Of a stretch of 64,000 bases of DNA, positions 63,026 to 64,000 are shown in pieces. Numbering within the stretch: position 1 is the stretch's first letter; the number at the start of each line of letters is the position of its first letter. The notes beneath the pieces are model-generated. The model did no database searches and was not told where the DNA came from. It saw nothing but the letters and a program-made list of their open reading frames with translations. A program made the translations under genes and the position numbers. The DNA is from Silurus meridionalis (lineage: Eukaryota; Chordata; Actinopteri; Siluriformes; Siluridae): the NCBI RefSeq assembly GCF_014805685.1, contig NC_060892.1, positions 11,055,490 to 11,119,489 on the forward strand, read 5' to 3'.

Positions 63026-64000
63026 TCAGGACCAGCGCACAAGAATTCTGTCCCCATCTTCAATAGAATAAAACTGCAGTGGCTTCAAGTCATTGTTGAT
63101 AGTGATCTCTTGACCTTCCATCTACACAATAATCAAGAGAAAGAGATCAACTTATATTACACTTTAATGAGCTTCCAACATATTTAATTTTTAAAGGCTA
63201 TAAAATAACTCAGAAATATATATTTTTTAACTAATGTTAGTCTTATCTTCTCCAGACTGGAGTTGTATTTATAAGGATGTGTTCATTATAAATGCAATTT
63301 AATGAATAGACCAATGCAAAAAGTAGCAAATGACAGACAAGAAGGAGACAAGAAGCCCAATTAAAGAAACAGAACTGAATTGCTTTATCTCCTCTATACA
63401 TTAGTATTTTCAACATACATTATTCCTATTTATATTACTACTACACAGCACAAGTTTCCTCTGCTGATGCCAACAGCATCAATCCACACATGTACAACTT
63501 ATTAACATATTACAATGTACATAACTTTGGAAATCATGGGAGACGGTGCACAAATATGTGTCTTCTACTTAGCACATTACATATAATGGTTATAATTGTT
63601 ATTTATGAAATCATCCATAAACATTCATAGATTTAGAATCAGGGCTCGCATGAATGATTACCTTCGAGCTGGTGTAGGTGAGATGTAGCTCAGCACCTGG
63701 TAGTTTCAGTAATCTATACAGCAGTCCCTTCACTTTCTGAACTATCATTGAACCTGGGAGTGGATCAAAAGAAGCCACAAATTTGAATCAATGCAATCAA
63801 TTTATTTCAAAACATAGCATTCTACACCTTCCTACCTGGAAGCTTTTTCTGTATGGGCTTCCTGTCTGTGTCCTCAGGACACTCGAATGTAATCGCTAAC
63901 ATGAGAAGAGAAAATAAAGAAGATAAGATATAAATAAAGGTGAATTTGAGATATGGGTAGGAATGGTGTAGTAACTCACTCAGCAGTTGGTCTTTTAGAG
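63026..64000 (-). CDS. tbce: Tubulin folding cofactor E, C-terminal exons (partial)
   Basis: TBCE is a chaperone that, with other cofactors, assembles alpha/beta-tubulin dimers; its C-terminus is a ubiquitin-like domain. Exons on the - strand: 64000-63980 (cut by the window edge), 63895-63836, 63753-63662, 63121-63026 with stop TGA. Phases agree at all junctions. The translated end contains [31 protein letters not shown], then [16 protein letters not shown] and ILVRWS. This matches the TBCE ubiquitin-like tail (human ends LKSLQFYSVENGDCLLVRW). The N-terminal CAP-Gly and leucine-rich parts must lie beyond 64000. It is convergent with nid1. Confidence 0.93.

Overview
This is a vertebrate nuclear window, almost certainly from a ray-finned fish and possibly a catfish or other otophysan. 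The evidence is multi-exon genes with GT-AG introns, AT-rich non-coding DNA, long (TA)n, (TG)n and (TC)n microsatellites, and Tc1-like and hAT-like transposons of fish type. The lineage within fishes is a guess.

Four protein genes can be assembled exon by exon. (1) ero1b, + strand, 2892-14688: the endoplasmic reticulum thiol oxidase ERO1-beta. It has two possible first exons, and a perfect ER stress response element stands upstream of the second. (2) gpr137b, - strand, 23692-18599: a seven-transmembrane lysosomal protein, seven exons, convergent with ero1b. (3) nid1, + strand, 27541-60195: nidogen-1, a basement membrane linker. (4) The last four coding segments of tbce, - strand, 64000-63026 (tubulin folding cofactor E), cut by the window edge and convergent with nid1. 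The order tbce-nid1-gpr137b-ero1b matches human 1q42 (TBCE-LYST-NID1-GPR137B-ERO1B), and sequence details exclude the paralogous ERO1A/GPR137C/NID2 set.

The most unusual feature is a pair of independent, almost identical tandem duplications inside nid1. A ~1.9 kb unit (44584-46485 and 46486-48392) repeats two EGF exons. It keeps the reading frame, and its junction lies in a 15-bp match between two calcium-binding-EGF exon starts. A ~1.34 kb unit (55266-56601 and 56602-57936) repeats three exons of the YWTD propeller. It does not keep the frame: joining copy 1 to copy 2 gives a stop within a few codons. Either these are very recent real rearrangements or they are assembly/haplotype artefacts.

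The rest is introns, UTRs and intergenic DNA with many mobile-element remains: two Tc1-like elements with long open remnants (8552-10139, 50221-51429), an internally deleted Tc1-like element (40475-41031), two Tc1 relics, two hAT-like elements, a 293-bp TA-flanked MITE, three copies of a ~0.75 kb repeat with a conserved 34-residue ORF, and LINE 3-prime fragments. The genes do not form a functional pathway. ERO1B supports disulfide formation in secreted proteins in general, which would include cysteine-rich proteins such as nidogen-1, but no specific link is shown here.
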